Below are positions 1 to 8,334 of a DNA stretch of 64,000 bases, one piece after another. The stretch is from Nocardioides ochotonae (lineage in GTDB: Bacteria; Actinomycetota; Actinomycetes; Propionibacteriales; Nocardioidaceae): assembly GCF_011420305.2 (NCBI RefSeq), contig NZ_CP061769.1:4079001-4143000 (forward strand), in the 5' to 3' direction. The notes beneath the pieces are model-generated. The model was given only the letters and a program-made list of their open reading frames with translations, made no database searches and had not been told where the DNA came from. A program made the position numbers and the translations under genes. Positions within the stretch are counted from its first letter, which is position 1, and each line of letters opens with the position of its first letter.

Positions 1-2
1 CG

Positions 3-524
3 GCGCTGGCCGTGGTGCTCGTGCTGGTCCCGCTGGTCACCCACTCGGTCCCGCTGACGGTGCTCACCGGCTCGATGGCGCCGGTCCACGATCCCGGCGA
101 CATCGTGGTCGTGCGCCCCGCCCCGGCCGGGGACCTGCGGGTCGGCGACGTGATCACCTTCGAGACCGCCGAGGCGGAGCGCCGCCTCATCACCCACCGC
201 ATCGAGGCGACCGGCGTCGATGCCGCCGGCGAGCCCACCTTCGTCACCCGCGGCGACGCCAACCAGGTCTCGGACGCCGAGCCGGTGCCGGCCGCCCAGG
301 TGCGCGGCCGGGTCTGGTACGCCGTGCCGTGGGTCGGCCACGCGAGCGCCGCGCTCGGCACCCACCGCGACCAGGTCCTGGTGGGCGCCGGCCTCGTGCT
401 GCTGGGACTCGCGCTGCGCGAGCTGGTGCCCGGCGTCCGGCGCGCACCTGCGGCACGACCTGACGACGCGGCGACCGCCACCTCGTCAGCCACTGCCCAC
501 GGCGCGGGGACCCCGGTGGCCTAG
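3..524 (+). CDS. S26 family signal peptidase (SipW/archaeal type), 5' end missing
   Basis: Membrane serine protease that removes signal peptides from exported proteins. The reading frame is open to the window edge and its first visible residues are already inside a hydrophobic segment, so the true start lies upstream; GTG 12 is only the first start-like codon. The GSMAP motif holds the catalytic Ser. The later LITHRI segment supplies His instead of the usual Lys, which marks the Ser/His S26B class rather than LepB. A second hydrophobic segment, QVLVGAGLVLLGLALRELV, lies near the C-terminus, followed by an Ala-rich tail. The stop codon TAG (522-524) also forms the first bases of a -10-like TAGCGT for the next gene. 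Partners of SipW-type peptidases (camelysin-like proteins) are not visible here. Confidence 0.8.
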   Translation, partial: ALAVVLVLVPLVTHSVPLTVLTGSMAPVHDPGDIVVVRPAPAGDLRVGDVITFETAEAERRLITHRIEATGVDAAGEPTFVTRGDANQVSDAEPVPAAQVRGRVWYAVPWVGHASAALGTHRDQVLVGAGLVLLGLALRELVPGVRRAPAARPDDAATATSSATAHGAGTPVA

Positions 525-527
525 CGT
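522..527 (+). promoter_or_regulatory. -10-like hexamer TAGCGT, leaderless type
   Basis: TAGCGT fits TANNNT and lies 7 nt before GTG 535. Its first three bases are the stop codon of the upstream signal peptidase gene. No Shine-Dalgarno sequence precedes the GTG, so transcription beginning at the start codon is the simplest reading; this is inference. Confidence 0.4.
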
Positions 528-534
528 TCACGGG

Positions 535-2004
535 GTGACCCGCCTCAACGCCACCCAGCTCATCGACCTGGTCCTCGACGAGGGCTCCTGGAGCTCCTGG
601 GACACCCCGCCCGTGCGCGGCGAGATCAGCGAGCAGTACGCCGCCGAGCTCGCCGCGGCCGCCGCGAAGAGCGGCGTGGACGAGTCGGTGCTGACCGGCG
701 AGGGGCTGATGAAGGGCCGCCGGGTCGCGGTGGTGATGGGCGAGTTCTCCTTCCTCGCCGGCTCCATCGGGCGCGCCGCCTCCGACCGGCTGGTCGCCGC
801 GGTCGAGCGCGCCACCCGCGAGGGCCTGCCGCTGCTGGCCGCCCCGGTGAGCGGCGGCACCCGGATGCAGGAGGGCACCCCCGCGTTCGTGCAGATGGCG
901 CGCATCGCCCAGGCCGTCGCCGCGCACAAGGCGGCCGGGCTGCCGTACCTGGTCTACCTGCGCCACCCCACCACCGGCGGCGTGATGGCCTCGTGGGGCT
1001 CGCAGGGCCACGTGACCGTCGGCGAGCCGGGCGCGCTGCTCGGCTTCCTGGGCCCCCGGGTCTACGAGGCGCTCTACGGCAAGCCGTTCCCCGAGGGCGT
1101 GCAGACGGCCGAGAACCTCTACGCCCGCGGGATCATCGACGCCGTCGTGGCACCCGAGGACATCGCCGACATCCTCGACCGCGCGCTGCGGATCCTGCTC
1201 GCGCCCCGGCACGGGATCGAGCCGGTCGCGGCGGTCGTCGACGAGCCGGTGCCGGACGTCGAGACCTGGGACGCCGTCACCCGTTCGCGCCGCCCCGACC
1301 GGCCCGGCGTACGACGGCTGCTGCGCTACGCCGCCTCCGACGTCGTACCGCTCAACGGCACCGGGCAGGGCGAGCAGGACCCCGGGCTGTTCATCGCGCT
1401 GGTGAGCTTCGGCAAGGCGCCGTGCGTGTTCCTCGGCCAGGACCGGCGCGGCCAGCGCGACCGGCCGATGGGCCCCGAGGCGCTGCGCGAGGCCCGGCGC
1501 GGCATGCGGCTGGCCTCCGAGCTCGGCCTGCCGCTGGTCACCGTCATCGACACCCAGGGCGCGGCGCTGTCGCCGGAGGCCGAGAACGGCGGGCTGGCCG
1601 GCGAGATCGCGCGCTGCCTGGCCGACCTGGTCACCCTGGACGCCCCGACGCTGTGCCTGATGCTCGGCGAGGGCAACGGCGGCGGTGCGTTGGCGATGCT
1701 GCCGGCCGACCGAGTGGTGGCCGCCCAGCACGCCTGGCTCTCGCCGCTGCCGCCGGAGGGCGCCAGCGCGATCGTGTACCGCGACACCGAGCACGCCCCG
1801 GAGATGGCCCGCGCCCAGCGGGTGCGCGCTCTCGACCTCGCGGCGCTCGGCATCGTGGACCGGGTGGTCGTGGAGAAGCCGGACGCCGCCGACGAGCCCG
1901 AGGAGTTCTGCCGCCGGGTCGGCGCCGTGCTCGAGCACGAGCTCGCGGTGCTGCTCGAGACCGGGCCCGGGGCTCCGGCGGAGCGGGTCCGTCGCTACGC
2001 CTGA
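535..2004 (+). CDS. Acyl-CoA (acetyl-CoA) carboxylase carboxyltransferase, fused-type
   Basis: 489 residues, carboxyltransferase of the crotonase fold, which transfers CO2 from carboxybiotin to an acyl-CoA. The N-terminal half has the AccD-like core with PVSGGTRMQEG and GGVMASWGSQG; the C-terminal half has an AccA-like core ending with GEGNGGGALAMLPADRVV, so both half-sites are on one chain. No zinc-finger cysteines typical of bacterial AccD are seen. GTG 535 was chosen because the conserved sequence begins directly there (VTRLNATQLIDLVLDEGSW) and a -10-like TAGCGT sits 7 nt upstream. No biotin carboxylase gene is adjacent, so it must pair with subunits encoded elsewhere. The acyl-CoA substrate cannot be told from sequence alone. 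Confidence 0.85.
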   Translation: MTRLNATQLIDLVLDEGSWSSWDTPPVRGEISEQYAAELAAAAAKSGVDESVLTGEGLMKGRRVAVVMGEFSFLAGSIGRAASDRLVAAVERATREGLPLLAAPVSGGTRMQEGTPAFVQMARIAQAVAAHKAAGLPYLVYLRHPTTGGVMASWGSQGHVTVGEPGALLGFLGPRVYEALYGKPFPEGVQTAENLYARGIIDAVVAPEDIADILDRALRILLAPRHGIEPVAAVVDEPVPDVETWDAVTRSRRPDRPGVRRLLRYAASDVVPLNGTGQGEQDPGLFIALVSFGKAPCVFLGQDRRGQRDRPMGPEALREARRGMRLASELGLPLVTVIDTQGAALSPEAENGGLAGEIARCLADLVTLDAPTLCLMLGEGNGGGALAMLPADRVVAAQHAWLSPLPPEGASAIVYRDTEHAPEMARAQRVRALDLAALGIVDRVVVEKPDAADEPEEFCRRVGAVLEHELAVLLETGPGAPAERVRRYA

Positions 2005-2015
2005 GCGGACCGAAC

Positions 2016-2029
2016 TAGAACGCGTTACA
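2016..2029. promoter_or_regulatory. KstR-like operator
   Basis: TAGAACGCGTTACA fits the mycobacterial KstR consensus TnnAACnnGTTnnA at every fixed position. It ends 9 nt before ATG 2039 and overlaps the -10-like TACAGT (2026-2031), a good position for repression. KstR controls steroid catabolism genes in mycobacteria and rhodococci; binding here is inferred. Confidence 0.5.
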
Positions 2030-2038
2030 GTCCCGGCC

Positions 2039-2902
2039 ATGACCAGGACGTACGTCGTGACCGGCGCCGCCTCCGGCATCGGGGCGGCCACCTCCACCCT
2101 CCTGCGCGAGCAGGGCCACCGCGTGCTGGGGGTGGACCGCCACGAGGCCGACGTGGTGGCCGACCTGTCCACCCCGACCGGGCGCGACACCGCCGTGCGC
2201 GAGATCCGTGAGGCGACCGACGTGCTGCACGGGGTGGTGCCGTGCGCGGGCATCGCCGGGATCAGCGGCGTGGACAGCCGGCTGCTGGTGTCGGTGAACT
2301 ACTTCGGCGCCGTCGACCTGGTGACCGGGCTGCGCGACCTGCTCGTCGCCGGCTCCACACCCGACAGCCTCGCCTCGGTGGTGCTGCTCGCCTCCAACTC
2401 GATCACCTGCCAGCCCGCCTGGCCCGCCGCGCTGGCCCGCACCTGCCTGGCCGGTGACGAGGCGGAGGCCCGCGCGGCCGCGGGCGGGGTGTCGGCGGTC
2501 TTCGCCTACCCGGCCAGCAAGGCGGCGCTGGCCTGGTGGGCACGCGACCACGTGCGCGAGTGGACCCGCGACGGCATCCGGCTCAACGCGATCGCGCCCG
2601 GGCTGATCGCGACCCCGATGACCGAGGAGGTGCGCCGCGACCCGGTCTTCGGCAAGTACGCCGACACCTACCCCACCGCGCTCCAGCGCCCGGGCCGCCC
2701 CGAGGAGGTCGCCGCCCTGATCGCGTTCCTGCTCTCCGACGCCTCCAGCCTGCTGGTCGGCTCGGTGGTCACCGTCGACGGCGGCACCGACGCCCTGAAG
2801 AACCCCCGCCGCCCCCGCGGCACCGCCACCGGCCGGGTCGCCAGCGCGGCGGCCAGCCGGCTCGCCCTCGGCGCGGCCCGGCTGAGCCGCCGGCGTACCT
2901 GA
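2039..2902 (+). CDS. SDR family oxidoreductase, 3-alpha-hydroxysteroid dehydrogenase-like
   Basis: 287 residues, NAD(P)-dependent short-chain dehydrogenase. The cofactor motif TGAASGIG is at residues 8-15, and the catalytic YPASK places Tyr157 and Lys161. The order and spacing of VVADLSTPTGR, a VVPCAG segment, VNYFGA and RLNAIAPG closely follow the Comamonas 3-alpha-hydroxysteroid dehydrogenase type, so reversible oxidation of a 3-hydroxysteroid is the best guess. The basic C-terminal tail after about residue 258 is an extension beyond the usual length of about 257. The KstR-like box directly upstream independently points to steroid metabolism. The start has no clear Shine-Dalgarno but has TACAGT 7 nt upstream. 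No other steroid genes are seen nearby. Confidence 0.8.
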   Translation: MTRTYVVTGAASGIGAATSTLLREQGHRVLGVDRHEADVVADLSTPTGRDTAVREIREATDVLHGVVPCAGIAGISGVDSRLLVSVNYFGAVDLVTGLRDLLVAGSTPDSLASVVLLASNSITCQPAWPAALARTCLAGDEAEARAAAGGVSAVFAYPASKAALAWWARDHVREWTRDGIRLNAIAPGLIATPMTEEVRRDPVFGKYADTYPTALQRPGRPEEVAALIAFLLSDASSLLVGSVVTVDGGTDALKNPRRPRGTATGRVASAAASRLALGAARLSRRRT

Positions 2903-2945
2903 GCCGCCGACGGTGCGCAGCGGGCGCCTCGGCACAATGGCGTCC

Positions 2946-3446
2946 GTGACCGCTCCACTGCTGCGCCCGATCGAGCCCCGCGACGTACCCGCCGTCCTGG
3001 CCCTCAACGAGGCCGACGTCGACGTGCTGTCCCCGATGGACGCCGACCGGCTGGCCGCGCTCCAGGGCTGGGCGCACCGCGCCGACGTGGTCGAGGTGGA
3101 CGACGGCGAGGGCCCGCAGATCGCGGGCTTCGTGATCGTCGTGGACGGCGGCTCGACCTACGACGCGGAGAACTACGCCTGGTTCACCGAGAGGTACGGC
3201 GAGGACTTCCACTACCTCGACCGGATCGTGTTCGCGCCGCGGTTCCGCCGCCGCGGGCTCGGCGGCCTCGTCTACGACGCGGTCGAGCGGGACGCGGCGG
3301 TGCGCGGGCGGCTGACCCTGGAGGTCAACCTGCGCCCGGCGAACGAGCCGTCGCTGGCCTTCCACGCCAAGCGGGGCTTCGTCGAGGTCGGCCAGCGCGC
3401 CTACACCGACGGCACGGTGGTCTCGATGATGGCCAAGAAGGTCTGA
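2946..3446 (+). CDS. GNAT family N-acetyltransferase
   Basis: 166 residues. Transfers an acetyl group from acetyl-CoA to an amine on an unknown substrate. The pyrophosphate-binding signature RFRRRGLGG lies at about residues 99-107, preceded by a beta strand (YLDRIVFAP) and followed by the classic NEPSLAFHAKRGFVEVG motif B. GTG 2946 is preferred over ATG 2937 because CACAAT (2933-2938) then sits 7 nt upstream, as for many genes here; the ATG would overlap that hexamer. It ends 1 nt before the convergent DUF2804 gene. Related proteins with YDAENYAWF are annotated only as GNAT acetyltransferases, so the substrate is unknown. Confidence 0.8.
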   Translation: MTAPLLRPIEPRDVPAVLALNEADVDVLSPMDADRLAALQGWAHRADVVEVDDGEGPQIAGFVIVVDGGSTYDAENYAWFTERYGEDFHYLDRIVFAPRFRRRGLGGLVYDAVERDAAVRGRLTLEVNLRPANEPSLAFHAKRGFVEVGQRAYTDGTVVSMMAKKV

Positions 3447-3447
3447 C

Positions 3448-4443
3448 TCACCACCGGTTGCGCGCCTCCTCGGCCCAGCCGACCAAGCCGTCGAGGTCGA
3501 CCCGCTCGCCGTCGTCGGTGCTGGCCCAGCCGGTGAAGTGGCCGAAGCACTGGTGGGTCTCCCCCGCGAGCACGACCAGGCTGGTCCGCGCCACCCGCTC
3601 GTGGAAGGGGTGGAACCGCGCCGCGACCCGCTCGCCGCGGATCTCCCAGGGCCGGCGCCAGTCGGAGCGGTCGTAGGACCAGGCCAGCTCCTCGCCGATC
3701 TTGTGCAGCCGCCCGTCGACGAGCAGCGCGTTCTCGGTGTGCGGCGTGCCGACCGTCCACCTGCCGCCGAGCTGGATCGCGCGCCCCGCGGCGCTGCCGG
3801 CGGCCCAGTTCCAGGTCATCGAGTACGGCCAGCGCCCGCGCCCGTGGTCGAGCACCGCCCAGGCGTCCCCGGCCGCGCCGCCCACGGCGTACGTCGTGCC
3901 GTGCGCGGTGAGGGTGCCGGTGACCGGTCGGGCCAGGTCCTTGACGGTGTACTGGAACTGCCGGGGGGTCCACGGCACCACCACACCGAGGCTGTCCTGG
4001 CCGGGGACGACCGCGACCTCGAGGTCGATCTCGACGTCCGGGCCGCTGGCCTGCAGCCGGGTCGCGGACTCCCCCTGGTCGAAGGTGTACGACGTCCTCG
4101 GCCCGTGCGCGCTGACCGGTCCGCGGCCCGCGCGGTCGGGCAGCACCACGCCGCGTGCCAGCGGCACCACCTCGTCGTACGACGTCTCCTGGCCGGTGGC
4201 CCGGTCGAGCAGGTAGATCCCCAGCACGCCGGCGTAGTCGAGGGAGGAGACCACCAGGCCGACCACGTGGGTGGGGGTGACGATGCCCCAGTACTCCCAG
4301 CGCTTGGTGCGCCCCCACCAGCCCGGGCCGCGGCGCAGGTTGGCGCGGTGCAGCGGGGTGCGGGTCCACCCCACGGCCGCGGGATCGAGCCGGCCGTCGG
4401 GGAGGCAGAGGTCGACGGGACTGGTGATCTCGCGCTCGGGCAC
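3448..4443 (-). CDS. DUF2804 domain-containing protein
   Basis: 331 residues, no signal peptide or membrane segment. The DUF2804 pattern is seen in WWGRTKRWEYWGI near the N-terminus, the central SMTWNWAAGSAAGRAIQLGG, and the C-terminal FHPFHERVARTSLVVLAGETHQCFGHFTGW. The family is all-beta and has no established biochemical role. It follows the E2 gene by 35 nt on the same strand and is probably co-transcribed with the 2-oxoacid dehydrogenase operon. GTG 4443 gives the conserved PEREITSPVDLCLPDG start; TTG 4455 is an alternative. No Shine-Dalgarno is clear. Confidence 0.8.
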   Translation of the reverse strand: MPEREITSPVDLCLPDGRLDPAAVGWTRTPLHRANLRRGPGWWGRTKRWEYWGIVTPTHVVGLVVSSLDYAGVLGIYLLDRATGQETSYDEVVPLARGVVLPDRAGRGPVSAHGPRTSYTFDQGESATRLQASGPDVEIDLEVAVVPGQDSLGVVVPWTPRQFQYTVKDLARPVTGTLTAHGTTYAVGGAAGDAWAVLDHGRGRWPYSMTWNWAAGSAAGRAIQLGGRWTVGTPHTENALLVDGRLHKIGEELAWSYDRSDWRRPWEIRGERVAARFHPFHERVARTSLVVLAGETHQCFGHFTGWASTDDGERVDLDGLVGWAEEARNRW

Positions 4444-4478
4444 GGCGTCAGTCAAGCAGGGGGCACGGTCGGCCGCGC

Positions 4479-5957
4479 TCAGAACAGCAGGGCGAGCCCC
4501 GGGTCCTCCAGCACGCCGGCGACGTCGGCGAGGAAGCGGGATCCCTTCTCGCCGTCGATGTGGCGGTGGTCGAAGGAGAGCGAGAGCTGCATGACGTGGC
4601 GGACCTCGATGCGGTCCTCGCCGCCCTCGGTGACCACCCACGGACGCTTCTTCGCCGCGCCCGCGCACAAGATCGCGGACTCGCCGGGATTGATGATCGG
4701 GGTGCCGCCGTCGACGCCGAAGGGACCCACGTTGGTGATCGTGAAGGTGCCGCCGCTCATCTCGGCCGGCTGGGTGCGGCCCTCACGGGCAGTGCCGGCG
4801 AGCGCCTGGAGGGCCTGGGCCAGCTCGGGCAGGGCCAGCCGGTCGGCGTCCTTGACGTTGGGCACGACCAGCCCGCGCGGGGTGGCCGCGGCGATGCCGA
4901 GGTTGACGTAGTGCTTGAACACGACCTCGCCGGCTGCGTCGTCCCAGGTGGAGTTGATCTCGGGGGTGCGGCGCATCGCGAGGATCGCCGCGCGCGCGAC
5001 CACGAGCAGCGGCGAGACCCGGACGTCGCGGAAATCGCGGTGGGCGCGCAGCCGCTCGACCAGCTCGAGGGTGCGGGTGACGTCGACGGTGACCCATTCG
5101 GTGACGTGCGGGATGGTGAAGGCGGACCTCACCATCGCCTCGCCCATCATCTTGCGCACGCCCTTGATCGGCTCGCGGGTCTCCCCGTCGTGGAAGGACA
5201 GGAAGGAGCGACCGATCCCGGACGGCATGCCCGTGTCCCCCAGGGACGGTCCGAGGACCCGATCGTCGGACTGCGCCGGGGCAGCGCCTGCGGCCGCCTC
5301 CACGTCCGCCCGACTGATCGTGCCGTGCGGGCCGGTGGGCGTGAGGTCCGCGAGGTCGACCCCGAGGTCCTTGGCGAGCTTGCGCACCGGCGGCTTGGCC
5401 AGGGCACGGACCCGCTCGGCGGGCACCCGCGCGGCGGTGGCCGGCACGGCCGGCTCGTCGACCTCGACGACGGCCTGCGACTGGGCACCGCCGGGAGAGA
5501 AGGCACCCTGCACCTGCATCTGGGTCGCGGCACCGGCGAGCGTGGAGGGGGACGCCGACCCGCGGCGCGGACGGCGCATCGGGCCGCGCTCGGCCTTGTT
5601 GCGCCCGACCAGGCTCTCGCCCTCCCCGCCGCCGCTGGCGGCGGGGTTGGACAGGTCGATCTCCATGCGGGCCTCGACCACCGGTGCGGCCGGCGCCTCG
5701 GGGGCCTGGGGGGTCGCCGCGGCGGGCTCGCCGATCGCAATGATCGGCGTCCCGACCTCGACGGTCTGGCCGGCCTCGACGAGCAGCGCGCTCACCACCC
5801 CGGCGTACGGCGAGGGCAGCTCGACGAGCGACTTGGCGGTCTCGATCTCGACCACGACGTCGTTGATGGCGACGATGTCGCCGACCGCGACCTTCCAGGC
5901 CACGATCTCGGCCTCAGTGAGGCCCTCCCCGACGTCGGGCAGCTTGTACTCGGGCAT
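4479..5957 (-). CDS. 2-oxoacid dehydrogenase E2 (dihydrolipoamide acyltransferase)
   Basis: 492 residues. Core of a pyruvate or branched-chain 2-oxoacid dehydrogenase complex; carries acyl groups on a swinging lipoyl arm and passes them to CoA. An N-terminal lipoyl domain (about 1-78) has the lipoylated Lys42 in IETAKS rather than the common DKA. A Pro/Ala-rich linker is followed by the E1/E3-binding domain (about 185-222, RVRALAKPPVRKLAKDLGV). The catalytic domain ends with DHRHIDG (His464, Asp468). A GAGGGG Shine-Dalgarno precedes the ATG. It lies 19 nt after E1 beta. The E3 gene is not in the window. Sequence similarity of E1 alpha to BkdA favours a branched-chain substrate, but pyruvate is possible. 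Confidence 0.92.
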   Translation of the reverse strand: MPEYKLPDVGEGLTEAEIVAWKVAVGDIVAINDVVVEIETAKSLVELPSPYAGVVSALLVEAGQTVEVGTPIIAIGEPAAATPQAPEAPAAPVVEARMEIDLSNPAASGGGEGESLVGRNKAERGPMRRPRRGSASPSTLAGAATQMQVQGAFSPGGAQSQAVVEVDEPAVPATAARVPAERVRALAKPPVRKLAKDLGVDLADLTPTGPHGTISRADVEAAAGAAPAQSDDRVLGPSLGDTGMPSGIGRSFLSFHDGETREPIKGVRKMMGEAMVRSAFTIPHVTEWVTVDVTRTLELVERLRAHRDFRDVRVSPLLVVARAAILAMRRTPEINSTWDDAAGEVVFKHYVNLGIAAATPRGLVVPNVKDADRLALPELAQALQALAGTAREGRTQPAEMSGGTFTITNVGPFGVDGGTPIINPGESAILCAGAAKKRPWVVTEGGEDRIEVRHVMQLSLSFDHRHIDGEKGSRFLADVAGVLEDPGLALLF

Positions 5958-5976
5958 CCGGGTCCCCTCGGTGGCG

Positions 5977-6957
5977 TCAGTAGTCGAAGGAGCGGTCGAC
6001 GGCGTCGAGCACTCGGTCGAGGTCGGGCAGGAAGTCCTCCTCGATGCGGGAGGCGGGGTACGGCGTGTCGAACCCGCCCACCCGCAGCACCGGGGCCTCC
6101 AGGGAGTAGAAGCACTCCTCGGTGATCCGCGCGGCGACCTCGGCGCCCATCCCGAGGTTGACGTGCGCCTCGTGGGTGACCACGGCCCGGCCGGTGCGGC
6201 GCACGGAGTCGAGCACCGGCGTCATGTCGAGCGGCGAGAGGGTCCGCAGGTCGACGACCTCCAGCGAGCGCCCCTCGGTGGCGGCAGCCTCGGCGGCCTT
6301 CATCGCGGTCTTCACCATCGGGCCGTAGGAGATCAGCGTGGCGTCGGTGCCGGGGCGCACGATGCGGGAGGTGAACAGCGGATCGGGGGTGGCCTGGTCG
6401 TCGAGGTCGGCCTTGTCGGCGTGGTACTGCCGCTTGGGCTCCAAGAAGACCACCGGGTCGTCGCACGCGATCGCCTGCTGGATCATCCAGTAGCCGTCGA
6501 CGGGGTTGGAGCAGGTGACGACCTTGAGCCCGGGGGTGTGCGCGAACTGCGCCTCGGGGCTCTCGGAGTGGTGCTCGACCGCGCCGATGCCGCCGCCGTA
6601 CGGGATCCGGATGACCATCGGCATCTTCACCCGGCCGCGGCTGCGGTAGTGGATCTTGGCGACCTGGCAGACGATCTGGTCGTAGGCGGGGTAGACGAAC
6701 CCGTCGAACTGGATCTCCACGACCGGGCGGTAGCCGCGCATCGCCAGCCCGACGGCAGTGCCGACGATGCCGGACTCGGCCAACGGGGAGTCGATGACCC
6801 GGTCCTCGCCGAAGTCCTTCTGCAGCCCGTCGGTGATCCGGAAGACCCCGCCGAGCTTGCCGACGTCCTCGCCCATCAACAGGACCTTGTCGTCGTCCTC
6901 CATGGCCCGGCGCAGCCCCATGTTGAGGGCCTTGGCGAGCGTGACCCGCTGGCTCAT
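5977..6957 (-). CDS. 2-oxoacid dehydrogenase E1 component, beta subunit
   Basis: 326 residues. Beta half of the alpha2-beta2 thiamine-diphosphate E1 that decarboxylates the 2-oxoacid and acylates the E2 lipoyl group. The family hallmarks are GEDVGKLGGVFRITDGL, SPLAESGIVGTAVGLAMRGYRPVVEIQF, and the conserved GGIGAVEHHSESPEAQFAH loop that reaches the active site. Its ATG overlaps the E1 alpha stop as ATGA, indicating translational coupling. The usual length for this subunit is about 325, so it appears complete. Confidence 0.92.
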   Translation of the reverse strand: MSQRVTLAKALNMGLRRAMEDDDKVLLMGEDVGKLGGVFRITDGLQKDFGEDRVIDSPLAESGIVGTAVGLAMRGYRPVVEIQFDGFVYPAYDQIVCQVAKIHYRSRGRVKMPMVIRIPYGGGIGAVEHHSESPEAQFAHTPGLKVVTCSNPVDGYWMIQQAIACDDPVVFLEPKRQYHADKADLDDQATPDPLFTSRIVRPGTDATLISYGPMVKTAMKAAEAAATEGRSLEVVDLRTLSPLDMTPVLDSVRRTGRAVVTHEAHVNLGMGAEVAARITEECFYSLEAPVLRVGGFDTPYPASRIEEDFLPDLDRVLDAVDRSFDY

Positions 6958-8117
6958 GCCACGCCTCCCTCGAAGGTCTCCCGGTACGCCGCGTAGCCGT
7001 CGCGCTGGGCGGCGAGCTCCTCGGTCATCTCGGCGTACACGTGGTCGAACATGCTGAGCGGCGCCGGGTCCGGCAGCGCCTTGCAGCCCTCGCGCAGCGT
7101 GGCGCCGAGCTGGTCGGCCTCCTCGGCGACCGCCTCGAGGAACGCCTCGTCGACCAGGCCGTTGCGCTTGAGGTAGACCTCCACGCGGGCGATCGGGTCG
7201 CGCAGCTTCCACCGCTCGACGTCGTCGGAGAGCCGGTAGCGGGTCGGGTCGTCGGTCGTGGTGTGGGCGCCCATCCGGTAGGTGTAGGCCTCCACGAACG
7301 TCGGGCCCTGGCCGTCGCGGGCGCGCTGGAGGGCCGCGCGGGTCACGGCGTACGTCGCCAGGACGTCGTTGCCGTCGACGCGGATGCCGGGGAAGCCGAA
7401 GCCGAGCGCGCGCTGGTAGAGCGGGATCCGGCTCTGCCGCTCGATCGGCTCGGAGATCGCCCACTGGTTGTTCTGGCAGAAGAACACGACCGGGGCGTTG
7501 TAGGACGCCGCGAAGATGAAGGACTCGTTGACGTCGCCCTGGGAGGAGGCGCCGTCCCCGAAGTGGGCGAGCACCGCGGCGTCGCGGTCGGGGTCGCCGG
7601 TGCCGACGTCGCCGTCGCGCTGCATGCCCATCGCGTAGCCGACGGCGTGCAGGCACTGGGCGCCGATCACGATCGTGTAGAGGCCGAAGTGGCGCTCCTC
7701 GGGGTCCCAGGAGCCGTGGTCGACGCCGCGGAACAGCCCGAGCAGCTGGAGCGGGTCGATGCCGCGGCACCAGGCCACGCCGTGCTCGCGGTAGGTGGGG
7801 AAGACGTGGTCCTGCGGGCGCAGCGCGCGGCCGGCGCCGATCTGCGCGGCCTCCTGGCCGAGCAGCTGGGCCCAGATGCCGAGCTCGCCGTGGCGCTGGA
7901 GCGCCGTGGCCTCGACGTCGAGGCGGCGGGTGAGCACCATGTCGCGGTAGAAGCCGCGCAGCTCCTCAGCGGAGAAGTCGAGGTCGAACTCGGGGTGGTG
8001 GAGCCGCTCGCCCTCGGGGGTCAGGAGCTGCACCAGCTCGGGACCACCGTCGGAGTGGGCGGGTCCGAAGACCTCGGCGAGATCGGGGCCGAAGCCGTCG
8101 CCGGATTGCTGTGACAT
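6954..8117 (-). CDS. 2-oxoacid dehydrogenase E1 component, alpha subunit
   Basis: 387 residues. Binds thiamine diphosphate through a GDG(X)nNN motif: GDGASSQGDVNES, ending in FFCQNNQW. DHVFPTYREHG and YRMGAHTTTDDPTRYR are the other signature segments; the second contains the TDDPT loop seen in both BCKDH and PDH alpha chains. The chosen ATG has an AAGGAG Shine-Dalgarno 8 nt upstream; an in-frame extension to 8264 lacks conservation. It is first in the operon (E1 alpha, E1 beta, E2, DUF2804). The 217 nt leader up to 8334 contains a GC-rich hairpin at 8173-8187 and should carry the operon promoter. Confidence 0.92.
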   Translation of the reverse strand: MSQQSGDGFGPDLAEVFGPAHSDGGPELVQLLTPEGERLHHPEFDLDFSAEELRGFYRDMVLTRRLDVEATALQRHGELGIWAQLLGQEAAQIGAGRALRPQDHVFPTYREHGVAWCRGIDPLQLLGLFRGVDHGSWDPEERHFGLYTIVIGAQCLHAVGYAMGMQRDGDVGTGDPDRDAAVLAHFGDGASSQGDVNESFIFAASYNAPVVFFCQNNQWAISEPIERQSRIPLYQRALGFGFPGIRVDGNDVLATYAVTRAALQRARDGQGPTFVEAYTYRMGAHTTTDDPTRYRLSDDVERWKLRDPIARVEVYLKRNGLVDEAFLEAVAEEADQLGATLREGCKALPDPAPLSMFDHVYAEMTEELAAQRDGYAAYRETFEGGVA

Positions 8118-8334
8118 GGAGCGCTCCTTCGCTTCACCGGGCTGCGGGATCGCCGCCGACCGGATGTGCCAGCCCCGGGCGCCGGGGTGGGGCGCCGGGG
8201 ACCGATCCTGTTGAGAGACCCTGCAGAGATCCTGTGACCGGGACCACTGGATCGTGTGCGGCACAACCTAGCCCGACCCCCTCGCGCGGCCAACTCACCC
8301 CCCGCTTCGGGGTCGCCTCCCTAGGCTGGCGGCC

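Noticed and set aside
244..2253. Long antisense open frames, e.g. across the carboxyltransferase, the dehydrogenase operon and the lamin-tail gene
   Set aside because: Very high GC makes stop codons rare in other frames; the products are Arg/Ala/Pro/Gly-rich, match no domain, and lie opposite clearly recognised genes.
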